A DNA stretch of 64,000 bases from Plutella xylostella (taxonomy: Eukaryota > Arthropoda > Insecta > Lepidoptera > Plutellidae). Position 1 is the stretch's first letter, and each line of letters starts with the position of its first letter. The position numbers and the translations under genes were made by a program. The notes under the pieces are model-generated. The model was not told the DNA's origin, made no database searches, and worked only from the letters and a program-made list of their open reading frames with translations. This document shows positions 8,803 to 18,850 of this stretch, one piece after another. The stretch lies in NCBI RefSeq assembly GCF_932276165.1, contig NC_064012.1, forward strand, positions 7,013,501-7,077,500, in the 5' to 3' direction.

Positions 8803-10025
8803 GCGTGTTTTGAAACGATACAAGGCCAGAACGCACCCATAGTGTTCTAGCACTGTATAGTTTCAAGTATAAAAAAATAATATTTTACTTGAAAATATAC
8901 ACGATTTGTGCGTACTACTCGCGTATACTTTCAAGTTGGGATTTACTGAATCGTTCTTGAAAATATACATTGCTATTACGCACATTGCTTGATTGGCGTA
9001 CTTGTCACATATAATGTATACCTACATGCTAATTCTGATTTACTTAACTATTTTGGTACATTACTTACAATTTACTTGTTGTGTCTGTCATACCTATAGA
9101 ATGTTAATAAATAAAGATGATCAAGCTCTAATTTGATTGATACAATGATATTTATAGCAATCATACTTGCATGTAAGAATACTAATATCTTATTATTTAT
9201 ATGAATTAAGAGTAATACCTACTACACTCACGAGCAATGAAAAAGTTCCCGTGACAATAGCTCCTGACTTTTCCTGAACGGAAAAGACTAGCTTAATGAC
9301 GCCGTCGGCAATATTAAAAGTGCATTTAATAGCCGAATAGCGCATCAAAATATTATTATAACCAACTAAAAACGTAAATTTTGATAAAATTCTAAATTCA
9401 ATGATTTAAAAAATTGGGGTCATTTGGTGTTGAAATTTTGCTACTTGGACTTATTCATTGCTCGTGAGTGTAATAGGTATTACTCTATAGACCTATTACA
9501 GACATATTTTTCAGGAAGTTTTGAATTCACCGTTATTGTCTTTTATGAATTGTTCTACACCCTCTTCTGAGAGAATTTTTACTATTTACAACAGTTCTAC
9601 AGTTTAATTTAAATCTTTACTTTTTACTTTTTAAATTTACGATGTAAACAAAAAACACGTTACGAAAACAATGCCAAGTGCGGAATGATAATGCAATGTT
9701 TAGAAAGCAATAGACTTATTACTATTTCGCATAAAAGAAAGAGAGAGCAACAATTCAAAATAACTACCTGGTAACTAATCATGTATAGTTTCAAGTGCTC
9801 GCATTGCCGCTTGGCTCTTGAAAATATACACGATTAGTACGCAGTGGTAACTGCTGCAGTATATTTTCAAGCCATAATTTTGACCCAACTTACTTGAAAA
9901 TATACGCGATTAGTGCGTAATCGCCTTGTATACTTTCAAGTAAATCATGGCACTATTTTAATTTGAAAATATACGTGAGCAGTCCCAACCTCTGCGTTCT
10001 AGCCTTGTATAGTTTCAAAACACGC
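8803..10025. mobile_element. 1.22-kb non-autonomous DNA transposon with 9-bp target duplication
   Basis: The terminal inverted repeats are about 32 bp: gcgtgttttgaaacgataca... at 8803-8834 and ...gtatagtttcaaaacacgc ending at 10025, with three mismatches. They are flanked by GCCTCCATG at 8794-8802 and again at 10026-10034. Both subterminal regions carry repeated CTTGAAAATATAC(A/G)CGATTAGTGCGTA and GTATAGTTTCAAG motifs in both orientations. No ORF is visible. The 9-bp duplication suggests a Mutator-like or related superfamily, but the TIR family is not recognised. A TA-flanked MITE is nested at 9225-9470. Confidence 0.85.
9225..9470. mobile_element. Mariner-type MITE, 246 bp, TA target duplication
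   Basis: Inverted ends cactcacgagcaatgaaaaa and ttcattgctcgtgagtg, flanked by TA at 9223-9224 and 9471-9472. It is nested in the 1.22-kb transposon. A related copy is at 21126-21579. Confidence 0.85.
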
Positions 10026-10225
10026 GCCTCCATGCGCTCTACGATTATAATTAATGAAAATCTCAGCTTCAATCCCACCCCACATCAGTCTTCTTACATC
10101 AAGACTTCGAAAACTCATATGTATATATATTTAACATTATAAACAGAAACCATATTAACATTTGGTTTTGTGGGATGTATGTAATAACATAAGTTGTTTT
10201 CTTTGAATAAAGATTTATTCTATTA

Positions 10226-10488
10226 TATTACAAACCTGAGACAAGGAGCCGTAATAATTATAGCTTAACGTACGGAAACATAACATTGTAGGTATACAGG
10301 TACCTATTTAAATACTTAATTTTCTTTTCCTGACTATAACCACCTGAATCTGTTATATTTCTTACTGCTATTACTTAGATATAGAAAGTCGTATTCTAGT
10401 CTATTCTAACCCAATCAATAGATATGGCTTGCTTAAAGTAAAATATGCATTGTATTTGGTTTTTAAGTGAAACTGATACGATTCGCCT
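10226..10488. other. Unassigned AT-rich sequence
   Basis: I see no gene, recognisable repeat or strong secondary structure here. Confidence 0.4.
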
Positions 10489-10792
10489 CGCTCGATCTAC
10501 AGTCTTTCCATACCCATACAGCTACTTACATAATATATCAAAGATAGGTAGGTACAATGAGAAATATTTCAAACTTTTGTCTGTTTCATACGTGTAGAAT
10601 CTTTCGTCTTCCCCTATACTTTGATTAATTTTAAAGTTTCATGCATTTTAAGTACCTAGTATATATTATAATTATAGTCATACTACGTACTATTTTTGAT
10701 TAGATTTCAGTTTTTTAATTTATTGTTTCGTAATCGGAAAAGTATGAATTTCCCCAAATTATATATATATATATATATATATGTGGGGTTTG

Positions 10793-12026
10793 CACAGGGG
10801 TATAATCGTGACAGTTGTGACATTGCGAAAAAGAGACGCTTAGCTACATTAAAGCGTAAGAGAGAAACGTTAAGCTGTACAGGTTTTTTTGTCCTTTTTG
10901 CTCTGGCGCCTGTTTACGTCAGTTTTGGCAGTTCTCTTTGCCAAACAATGAATACTATGACAAACAAAGGCTGACAGTTACAACAAAGAATTTCTAAAAG
11001 TTATTTATTGTTAATTTGCTAGTGGTTTGTGGATGTTTATTAAGTTTATTAGAATATTATCACCACTTAACGAATGTGAGACATGGGTGGGTATAGTTTG
11101 TTCGGTTGTACAGAGCATAGTGAACGAAAACACGATGGAACTATGGATGAGATATCTTTTCACATGTAAGTAGATAATATCAAGTTTTACAAGCTTACAT
11201 TCACTACAGTACTATCTGTTGGCTTGATTTTAATATAAAACGATACCAATTTTAATACTGTAAGGTCTTTTAGTATCAATTTTAAGTAAAAATTACGAGG
11301 TACCATATAATAACAAATCTCATGGTGTTGCCAGTTATTGAAAATTTATTTTACCCAGAAACAATATAATATTATGTAAAGAAAATACTAGAAATTGTAA
11401 CTAAGTTTATAATATAAGAATTCGATGCTGCTGGCCATAATTGATATGGGTAGAAGATGAATAACTTAGATTCTGGGAATTCTAATTGAATAAATGTGTG
11501 ATTTCTTCTGTATATGCATATTAAGTTTATTGTATAGCTATAAAATACTTAGGTGTTTCCTTTAAAAATAACCTCCATCACATATTTGGCCCACAATCAT
11601 AATGCTCATACTCACCCATTTATCTCTGCTTCATAGGTTTCCGACAGGAGAAAAAACATTAAGAAAATGGATAAACGCTACCAGACCTACAAATTGGGAA
11701 CCAAAGAATCATACAAAAATTGTGTTCGGCACATTTTGAAGAGGGTTGTTTCGCTCGGATCAATCAATCATACAATCCACTCAGTTTGTGTACAATAAAT
11801 AATTATATTTAAAACAAATATAAATAAAGTATTATGTAAGAAAAATCTGCCTTTGTGTGTTTTTCCTATCAACCGACGATATGTCAAGTATTATTTTTTA
11901 TAATAATCGTAAGATAAAATTCCCCATAATTAGGTTTTTTTTATTTTGTAGAAACATCTATGATTTGAGTGAGAAGGAGAATTCAGAACACGGCCATTTC
12001 TTCTCTAGACAAATATATACTCTAAG
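10793..12026 (+). mobile_element. P-like DNA transposon nested in the 5' LTR (8-bp target duplication)
   Basis: The insertion is bounded by GGGGTTTG at 10785-10792 and at 12027-12034, exactly restoring the LTR sequence when removed. The ends, CACAGGGGTATAATC and (reverse complement) CTTAGAGTATATATT, are weakly similar. It encodes a THAP-type zinc finger split by an intron (11083-11775). An 8-bp duplication plus a THAP domain is the hallmark of P-superfamily transposons. The transposase body is missing. Confidence 0.75.
11083..11775 (+). pseudogene. THAP-domain N-terminal fragment of a P-like transposase
   Basis: Exon A (11083-11165) encodes MGGYSLFGCTEHSERKHDGT and then M-D-E-I-S-F-H, ending at donor CAT|GTAAGT. 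Exon B begins after TTCATAG (11637) with F-P-T-G-E-K-T-L-R-K-W-I-N-A-T-R-P-T-N-W. This is the THAP core with its conserved FP and W. The second half of the finger (C-S-A-H-F-E-E-G-C-F, about 11722-11751) is readable only after a one-base frameshift. The first zinc-ligand position holds Tyr (residue 4) where a Cys is expected. After the finger the sequence degenerates and reaches AATAAA. It is not functional as written. Confidence 0.7.
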
Positions 12027-12357
12027 GGGGTTTGGAACGCAAGAGGAAGTGTCTATGGTGAGGAATGACAGAGTGTGAGGAAAAAGGAAGAAGAGTGAAA
12101 GACGAAAGACGTAAGACGTGTATTATTTGGATTAATTTTAATAAAAAACTGAATAAAAGCCGATTAAATCTAAAAGCCAGTATTTTCAATACCACAATTG
12201 GGGGCTCGGCCGCGATTTAAACCTAAAAATATCAGATTGGCAAGATTTATTTGGCGAAATTCAAAATTCTAAATACGGTGTAGCGGCCATTTTTGGAGAT
12301 TGGCCGTGGAAAAGACGGGAAGACGACGGGGGCAATTTTTTTAAAGACGATTAAAAA

Positions 12358-14430
12358 TTGCACCACTACGACGACGACGACGACGCCACGACGGTGAAAA
12401 CCAAAAAAAAAAAAAAAAAACTCCTCATGTACGACGACGGAGAACGTGGGGACTCAAGGAAAACGACGACGAGGACGACGAGGACGGGGGCGGCAGCAGT
12501 GGCAACGGCGGGGTGTTCAGCAAACATGATGAACTACGCGGAGGAGCTGGTGCCGAAATTCAGCGGGCAGGACAGGATGTACGTGGCCTCGCGATGGGTG
12601 GAAGACGTAGAAGATAACGCTGAGATCTTCGGATGGTCTGCGTTACAACAGCTGGTGGTGGCCCGTAGATCACTGACGGGGACGGCGGCGCTATGGCTTC
12701 GGGCTGAAAAGCCATTCAAGACATGGGACGCACTGAAGTCGGCCATACTAAATGAGTTTCCAGATACGGTGGATGGGAAGGCCATTCACGAAATCATGAG
12801 TGCTAGAAAGAAGCAGCAAGAAGAGAGCTGTATAGACTACCTCCTAGTGATGAAGGAGCTCGCAAAAAGAGGAGAATTAGTTGACAGTGTGGCTATACAA
12901 TACATTATCGACGGGATAGTAGACGTCGAAACGAATAAAATTATGTTGTACGGCGCTACAACCTACAGTGACCTAAAAGAGAAGTTGAGAATCTATGAAA
13001 CTGTGAAAAAGAAGATGAAGACGCAGGAAGTGCAGCACAGAAGATGGCAACCTAGAGATGAAGCTGAAAAGAGTGACAGGAGAAAGTGCTACAGTTGTGG
13101 AGGAAGCAGTCATATTTCCCCTGAGTGTCCACATAAAAATAGAGGGATGAAGTGTTTTAAATGCAACTCATTTGGTCATATTTCATCAGAATGTCGACAA
13201 CAACCAAAACACGATGAAGTTTGCAACGGTAGTGGGGTTCGCAAATCAACAACAATGGAGGTGGGTGCAACCAACGATGCAAATTTTCGTCCAACAATGC
13301 GTTCGGAAAGAAGTTCCCAACAACAGCCGACGACATCACGTCAAACGTTGTGCATCGTTGATTCACTCAATGAAGGTGTGAACGAAAAAGGTGAAAGATG
13401 TCAATGTCAACAACAACAACAAACAATCATGTCAATGAAGAGTGCCGAAATTATGGAAAATAAGACGATTAAAGACGAAAAGAAGGATGATGAGGATATT
13501 AAAAGACACACAACAGTGGTGGAAATACGAGGAAAAGAAGTGAATGCTCTGATTGATTCCGGAAGTGACGCCAACTTGATTTCTTCGGATTTGTACCAGC
13601 AGATCGGTTCGCCAGAGTGCTTCGACGACAATAAGATATACACAGGACTTGGTTCGCAAGTGAAATCAGTCGGAGAGTGCTTATTAAATATGACGGTGAA
13701 TGGACGAGAATATAAGGACAGTAGTTTTGTAATTATGGACACTAAAGACGTACCAGATTCTATGATTTTAGGCAATCCTTTTCTAAAGAATGTAACATGT
13801 GTTTTAAATGACGGTAAGGTGATGCTGTTGCCAACCGACGAAGATTGGTGGGCTAATTTACCCTGTACCATTTCAGATGAGCCAATACCTATGATGGTTC
13901 AATCCTATGAATCAAAGACTGAGAAGGAGGTGAACAGAGAAGTACATCAAATTTTGAAGAATGAGATACCAGTAGTAGCTCAGCGACCGATACGGTTAGC
14001 TTTGAAAGAGCAACAAGGAGTAGAAAAGCAAGCAGTGAAACAGTTAACAGTGCCGAAAGTTGAACACCCCAGTGGCAGCAGAATGCAGCTTACAGATGAA
14101 GTAAGAGATAACCCAATCAATGGTAGAAGTTCAGAAATTCAAAGGAGAATAAGGAGGATTCAAGCAGAAGATGAGAGGGTCAAGGCGACCATGAAAGTGA
14201 TAGAAGAAAAAGAACATCAAGATTACTGTATGAGCAATGGGCTATTATACAAGGGCATGAAGAAGCAATTGGTGATACCAAGAAGTGTAGAGATGGAAAT
14301 CATTAAGAGAGCTCATGATGATGGCCACTCTGCTAAGAGAAAGATGTTACAGCTAATATGCAGAAAGAGCAGAAAAACAAGAAAAAAGAAGATGTTCATC
14401 AAGAGAATGCAACCATGGCCTGATGGTTAA
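12358..14430 (+). CDS. Gag-protease with fused integrase N-terminus (RT/RNase H deleted)
   Basis: A 690-codon frame; the first ATG is at 12427 (residue 24). The Gag region (residues ~60-230) has V-P-K-F-S-G and W...A-R-R-S-L-T-G-T-A-A-L-W-L. Two CCHC knuckles follow: C-Y-S-C-G...H...C at ~244-257 and C-F-K-C-N...H...C at ~266-279. The retroviral-type aspartic protease has A-L-I-D-S-G-S-D-A-N-L-I-S at ~397-409 and I-L-G-N-P-F-L near 470. The start of RT (R-P-I-R-L-A-L-K-E-Q-Q, ~543) is visible, but the frame then jumps to the region before integrase and an incomplete H2C2-type start (Y-C-M-S-N-G-L-L-Y-K-G, ~623). RT catalytic motifs, RNase H and the integrase core are absent. The deletion left the frame open. 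A strongly Asp/Lys-rich start (GACGAC repeats) is low-complexity. Confidence 0.85.
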   Translation: MHHYDDDDDATTVKTKKKKKKLLMYDDGERGDSRKTTTRTTRTGAAAVATAGCSANMMNYAEELVPKFSGQDRMYVASRWVEDVEDNAEIFGWSALQQLVVARRSLTGTAALWLRAEKPFKTWDALKSAILNEFPDTVDGKAIHEIMSARKKQQEESCIDYLLVMKELAKRGELVDSVAIQYIIDGIVDVETNKIMLYGATTYSDLKEKLRIYETVKKKMKTQEVQHRRWQPRDEAEKSDRRKCYSCGGSSHISPECPHKNRGMKCFKCNSFGHISSECRQQPKHDEVCNGSGVRKSTTMEVGATNDANFRPTMRSERSSQQQPTTSRQTLCIVDSLNEGVNEKGERCQCQQQQQTIMSMKSAEIMENKTIKDEKKDDEDIKRHTTVVEIRGKEVNALIDSGSDANLISSDLYQQIGSPECFDDNKIYTGLGSQVKSVGECLLNMTVNGREYKDSSFVIMDTKDVPDSMILGNPFLKNVTCVLNDGKVMLLPTDEDWWANLPCTISDEPIPMMVQSYESKTEKEVNREVHQILKNEIPVVAQRPIRLALKEQQGVEKQAVKQLTVPKVEHPSGSRMQLTDEVRDNPINGRSSEIQRRIRRIQAEDERVKATMKVIEEKEHQDYCMSNGLLYKGMKKQLVIPRSVEMEIIKRAHDDGHSAKRKMLQLICRKSRKTRKKKMFIKRMQPWPDG

Positions 14431-14820
14431 TTCTGTTTAATGAAGCATTTTTTGGTACAGATGGAGATTTGATGTGAATATATTTTTTTTAATTTTATGA
14501 TTTACCTACGATGTCATTATGTACTAGGGTATGATGAAAATATGTTGTTTTGTTTATTTTGTTTAATTCAAGTTAAAGTTATTTAGAAGGTTACTAAGAT
14601 GTTTGAAGTTTATGATGTTTTAAAATGTTAAAGTGTAAATATTGTTTAAGATGTACCTAAAGTTTTATGTTGTTTTGTATAGAGCCAATGAATGCAAGTG
14701 GAGGTATGGATGAAGTCAGGTGTAGGAAGTAGGTATGAGTATTATATTTTATATTGTGATTTGGACTTCGGTAGAGCAGACTAACCAGTCTGAGGGCAGA
14801 CTGACTGCAGGATGGCCGAG

Positions 14821-14993
14821 TGTGGGGTTTGGAACGCAAGAGGAAGTGTCTATGGTGAGGAATGACAGAGTGTGAGGAAAAAGGAAGAAGAGTGAAAGAC
14901 GAAAGACGTAAGACGTGTATTATTTGGATTAATTTTAATAAAAAACTGAATAAAAGCCGATTAAATCTAAAAGCCAGTATTTTCAATACCACA
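14821..14993 (+). repeat. 3' LTR of the Ty3/Gypsy-type element (173 bp)
   Basis: TGTGGGGTTTGGAACGC at the start and TTTTCAATACCACA at the end. The sequence matches the reconstructed boundaries of the 5' LTR without visible differences, indicating a recent insertion. It contains AATAAA-like signals (aactgaataaaagccg). Confidence 0.9.
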
Positions 14994-15076
14994 TATATAT
15001 ATAATTATATAGCATAAAAATTGTAATAGTATCTATTTTTTATAACTAAAAAACTACTAACAAGTCTCTCGGTCAG

Positions 15077-15346
15077 CCTCGCTCGGTCTACAGTCTTTCC
15101 ATACCCATACAGCTACTTACATAATATATCAAAGATAGGTAGGTACAATGAGAAATATTTCAAACTTTTGTCTGTTTCATACGTGTAGAATCTTTCGTCT
15201 TCCCCTATACTTTGATTAATTTTAAAGTTTCATGCATTTTAAGTACCTAGTATATATTATAATTATAGTCATACTACGTACTATTTTTGATTAGATTTCA
15301 GTTTTTTAATTTATTGTTTCGTAATCGGAAAAGTATGAATTTCCCC

Positions 15347-15408
<62 letters not shown>

Positions 15409-15467
15409 TATAGCATAAAAATTGTAATAGTATCTATTTTTTATAACTAACAAACTACTAACAAGTC
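15077..15467. repeat. Tandem duplication, second copy (empty site)
   Basis: The sequence from cctcgctcggtctacagtct to aactactaacaagtc repeats the flanks of the LTR element but has only an (AT)n run (about 15351-15405) at the insertion point. It is an empty-site copy next to the filled one. Confidence 0.85.
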
Positions 15468-15474
15468 GATGAGA

Positions 15475-17230
15475 CGATACTACAGAGACGAGTCTCTGAT
15501 ACTAAAGCATCAGCCTAACTCAACAAAAATTAGTGGAGGTACTGCGATGGTGAGGAATACCTTTAAGTAATTATTGGATAATAATAACTACCTACATGTT
15601 TGTTACCACAAAATAAATTTGTATGTATGATTCTGAAAAGCTTCTGCACTGTCGTTGTCAGATGAAGGGATCGATTCCAATAGATTAGTTTATTTACGTC
15701 TAGACGGTTTGATACATATTTGATATCCAAATCAGTTATGAATGCCAGTTAAAATAGATTTCCTATTTCAAGAGCATATGACTTGGTTACGTTGTTGTAA
15801 ACTTATGGTAGCTTACTTGGTACTTAGGTAGTAGGTAGATGCTGTACGGGTCTAGTTCAGGATTTCCACGACGCCTAACAAGAATTAGACATTTAACTTT
15901 TAATTGGTCGCTTGTACCGACTCCCGAAACTTCGCAACTGGTAAATGTTTTACTATGCTATACTATTCGTTAGCCACTATCAAGAGTATACTTATAGAAT
16001 AGAAGTTCAATGGGTCTTGTGGTGGCAAAGCCTGACTGTTTGCTCATACTACCACTATATACTGAGTGTGAAAATAATAATTGATCACAATCAAAATTTA
16101 TAATTCAACGGAGTTGAGTGAAACCTACCTCACATTTTATTTCAATATCGTACAATGAGTATTACCAATGCGTACCGTACACCACGAATTTAAGTGATCC
16201 TTCATATTCTCTAATAATCGAACTCAACAGTACCTACTCTTCTATGGCTGCATTGGGTTGATACTGTAAAGTTAATTTGATAATAACAACTTCTCTTAAA
16301 AGTATGACATGCATAAAATATATCAGAAGCAAACTTTGCTCGAAGTCGTCAAAAATATATTCTATAATTTGGACTTAAAGTGTATTAAACGGACCGATTG
16401 AGCGGGAGTAAATGCATTTTACGTGTTTGTAGCATACTGCTTAATTGTTAATGTATTATTTTGTCGCTGAAAACATGAGATGAAACACTTACTAAATAAA
16501 CTATTTTGATATTTACTCATGAAAAATATAAACCTTTTACCAGCGTAAGTACTTTTCAGTTTGCTTTTTTGAGTACTATAATTAAATTTATCGGACGCCC
16601 CTTGGCTTTACTTTCAAATTTATTAAGCGAATATTACAGTTCACTATGTAAAATTTAATGTAGAAGTTTTTTTATGATCTTGCGTTTTCGGTATTTAAAA
16701 AAAAACGCCCTCTGTTCCACTATAACTCTGAAGTTTCAGTGAAACAGCGGTCGAAAGATTAGACATAGCTCTGCGACCATCGGGTAATTTTTCAGCTTCA
16801 TGATGGTGACGATCAGAAGGTGTACAATTGTACATTGCAGGATAAGGCCTCTCCAAGGCTTCGTCCTTGTAGTAATATAATACTTCGTCCTATAAAGCAA
16901 TGCAGTGCATCCTATATAGATACTAAACTGAAAAGTTCAAATGTCAAGTAGAATAAGCTCTGCAATTGATATTTCACACCATGACTAGATAAGACTTCAG
17001 TCATCATAATGTTTTAACATTATAGACTTTAGAATAGAGAGTATTCGTTTTTTAATTTATTATTTGTATTAGTGATGCTTGGTAATGTAGCATGATAAAT
17101 CATGAATACCTTTGTGCGTGCCTACATAGGTTACCATATAAAAGTTACTTATTTGGTTTGGTTACATATACTTACCTAAATATATTTTTTTCATTTTAAG
17201 TAGCATATAATACCTACCGAGTGAGTTAGC
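15475..17230. other. Single-copy AT-rich DNA upstream of the exon at 17956
   Basis: I find no convincing gene. A short 'aaggcctctccaaggcttcg' stretch near 16842 resembles an RTE-tail fragment. The rest looks unique and may hold regulatory elements. Confidence 0.4.
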
Positions 17231-17955
17231 CAACTATCATAGTCGTAACAAACAAGTACTTAAAGTGTGATCAAGTTTAGTGAAGTTTTCAGGAAGAAAG
17301 TTTGGCAAATAGTTGGTAGTCATAGGATGTGTGGTGGCGGCCGGCGCCGGGGACGTCGCCCGCGGCGGCGGCGGCGGCGGCGTGGTGTCCACGAGGGCTC
17401 GGCCATGTTGCGGCCGCATCAGCGGGATCCGCGGCCGCCCATGGGAGGCGCGCCGTGCGAGAGGGACGCCGCTACGCCCGCCGCCGCCGCGCGAGCGAGA
17501 CGCGCGCTAGGCGGCGCGCCTCAGAGGGCGGCCGCGCCACGCACTCTAGCTCCGGTCGCGTCGACGGGCGGCCGGGAGCGCGCGCCTAGCACAACTGCCA
17601 TCCGCACCAGTACGCAACCTTTGCCGACTTTTCTCCTATTACGTTTTTTGAATGCGCGCCGGCTCCGGTCGTGTGACGTGATACGGCTGTTTTTTCTCTC
17701 TCTCTCGGCCCGGGACAGCCGAGTTTCACGTGAAATCGCACCCGCTTCCCGCCACTTTCGACCCGATAGCGAAAGACAAAAAAGGAACTTTTTGGCGCGA
17801 AATCTGACAGTCGCTTTCGCCCGGCTCGTGTAACTTTTCGTAGTGTAAGGTCGTTAAGATGACAAGAAAGTTTTCAGTTTGTGTTATACAGAACAAACTT
17901 TGTTAAGAAGTGAAGAACAGTCGAGTTTTAACTGTTGAGGATATACTTTTTTATA
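17231..17955 (+). promoter_or_regulatory. CpG-rich promoter / 5' leader of the unidentified gene
   Basis: A sharp GC- and CpG-rich block (about 17325-17600, with (CGG)n runs) sits in AT-rich DNA and is followed by a CT-run (17693-17706), CACGTG at 17727 and an AT-rich leader up to the ATG at 17956. A ttttcagtt initiator-like match is at 17871. Several overlapping open frames here (up to 188 codons) are composition artefacts. The block marks an active promoter by analogy with other insect developmental genes. Confidence 0.55.
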
Positions 17956-18045
17956 ATGGATGATTGGGAACGACACGTTTCCCTCCTACAGGATATGGGA
18001 TGCTCCAGCGAAGATGCCCAAGATGACTTCTTTAATCAACAGGAT
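17956..18045 (+). CDS. First coding exon of an unidentified host gene (30 codons, partial)
   Basis: The ATG has an adequate context (ataATGG). The peptide begins MDDWERHVSLLQDMGCSSED and ends F-N-Q-Q-D. The exon closes at GAT|GTAAGT, a perfect donor, in phase 0. The peptide is acidic, non-repetitive and protein-like, and stands behind a GC-rich leader, so it is very likely real. I do not recognise the family. The next exon is not identifiable in the following 45 kb, so the first intron is either very long or hides a short exon. The donor phase is the same as that of the Irx first exon (62891-62950), which leaves open that it is an alternative first exon of Irx; an independent gene is equally possible. 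Confidence 0.6.
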
Positions 18046-18529
18046 GTAAGTAGAATATGCGACATAACACAATTACAAGCATTAGGCAAGATTACCTAAT
18101 CTAACACTTTGCACACAGCTATTTCTGTTACATCTTGTACTTATTTAATGCTAGTTGGCTGAAGCGAAACTGATTTCCTATATTTTACGTGAAACGTGCG
18201 TGTATAAATTATCAACGTATCACCTAAAATTACTGTTCATCTAGACATTTCTGAGTACGAAATGACTGCGGACTACAGGTGTAGTTAATCTCCAAATATC
18301 ATATTGTTTTGCATGAATAATAAAAGTGTACAGTATTCATAAAAAATAAGACAGCCATAAAAAGTACTCGGAAAACATCTAAAGCTTAAGTGACTTGTTG
18401 TAAGTTTATTTGTTTACTTGTCTGGTCTTCTTTAAGAACTATTTATAATACACAGTTTTGCACTTCCTATAGGTTGACTGGTTGAAAATGCCTACTTACA
18501 GCATTAAGACCACCCTTCTAATCTATTAT
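18046..18529 (+). other. Start of the intron after the exon at 17956
   Basis: Unique-looking AT-rich sequence directly after the donor. No second exon seen. Confidence 0.45.
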
Positions 18530-18841
18530 GTGCGGGTGTAGTATCCTGCATCACTGACTCTGAGAGAGTCACTCTAGAATATAACCTTTGTGCCTATCCC
18601 CAAGGTCTAAACTACCTTCCTAAGCTTTAGACAGGTTCACATAATCTAGATGTGCTAAATCTAGATATGTAGGTTTTCTCAGGCCTCACGATTTTTTCCT
18701 TCACCGTAAGAGCGATTACATTCCGTGTACTTAAATTCCAAAGAATTCATTGGTACCTACGCTACGTGTCAGCGGGATTCGAACCTCCATATCTAGCGTG
18801 AAAAGCGGGCGTTTAACCGACTACTGAGCTACCACTGCTCT
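18530..18841 (-). repeat. tRNA-derived SINE, near complete
   Basis: On the minus strand it begins gagcagtggtagctcagtag, an A-box-bearing tRNA-like head. The B-box GGTTCGAATCC follows (reverse complement at 18777-18787), and then the diagnostic 'acggtgaaggaaaaaatcgtga' body element. Shorter copies lie at 7967-8264, 20150-20380 and 20935-21100. Confidence 0.85.
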
Positions 18842-18850
18842 AAGTCCAGT

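Larger units (their letters stand above)
7805..10225 (+). pseudogene. Jockey/CR1-like non-LTR reverse transcriptase remnant with nested insertions
   Basis: At 7812 onward the translation gives L-S-P-N-Q-F-A-F-R-S-G-R-S-T-D-D-D-V-Q-D, an RT motif. After a SINE insertion the frame resumes K-A-F-D-T (8267). The catalytic box Y-A-D-D-T-A-L-L-F is encoded at 8553-8579, followed by E-D-A-F-A-D-V-Q-D-E-V. Stops and frameshifts are present throughout. A 1.2-kb DNA transposon (8803-10025) interrupts the 3' part. The 3' UTR-like end (10035-10225) contains AATAAA at 10206-10211 in AT-rich sequence. Confidence 0.75.
10782..14993 (+). mobile_element. Ty3/Gypsy-type LTR retrotransposon, internally deleted
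   Basis: The 5' LTR is 10782-10792 plus 12035-12196, split by a nested P-like element. The 3' LTR is 14821-14993. Both are 173 bp, begin TGTGGGG and end CCACA, and I see no differences between them. A primer-binding-site candidate, TGGGGGCTCGGCCGCGAT, lies at 12199-12216, two bases after the LTR. The flanks are (TA)n, so the target duplication is hidden in the microsatellite. The single long ORF lacks most of RT and all of RNase H, so the copy is non-autonomous. Confidence 0.9.
10489..15068. repeat. Tandem duplication, first copy (filled by the LTR element)
   Basis: Sequence 10489-10781 plus 14994-15068 matches the second copy at 15077-15467 almost base for base (e.g. gtctttccatacccatacag; aagataggtaggtacaatga). 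In the second copy an uninterrupted (AT)n run occupies the site where the first copy holds the LTR retrotransposon. Confidence 0.85.

Noticed and set aside
8803..10025. CRISPR-like or satellite array
   Set aside because: The repeated motifs alternate in orientation and lie inside TIRs and a target duplication, so they are subterminal motifs of a transposon.
17267..17833. 188-codon plus-strand frame (and overlapping frames) in the GC-rich leader
   Set aside because: Arg/Ala/Pro-rich translation in several frames at once follows from high GC content; it lies upstream of the better start at 17956 and shows no family.
18772..18841. tRNA gene (A-box and B-box present on the minus strand)
   Set aside because: Continuous with a SINE body and unable to form a full tRNA cloverleaf; it is a tRNA-derived SINE head.
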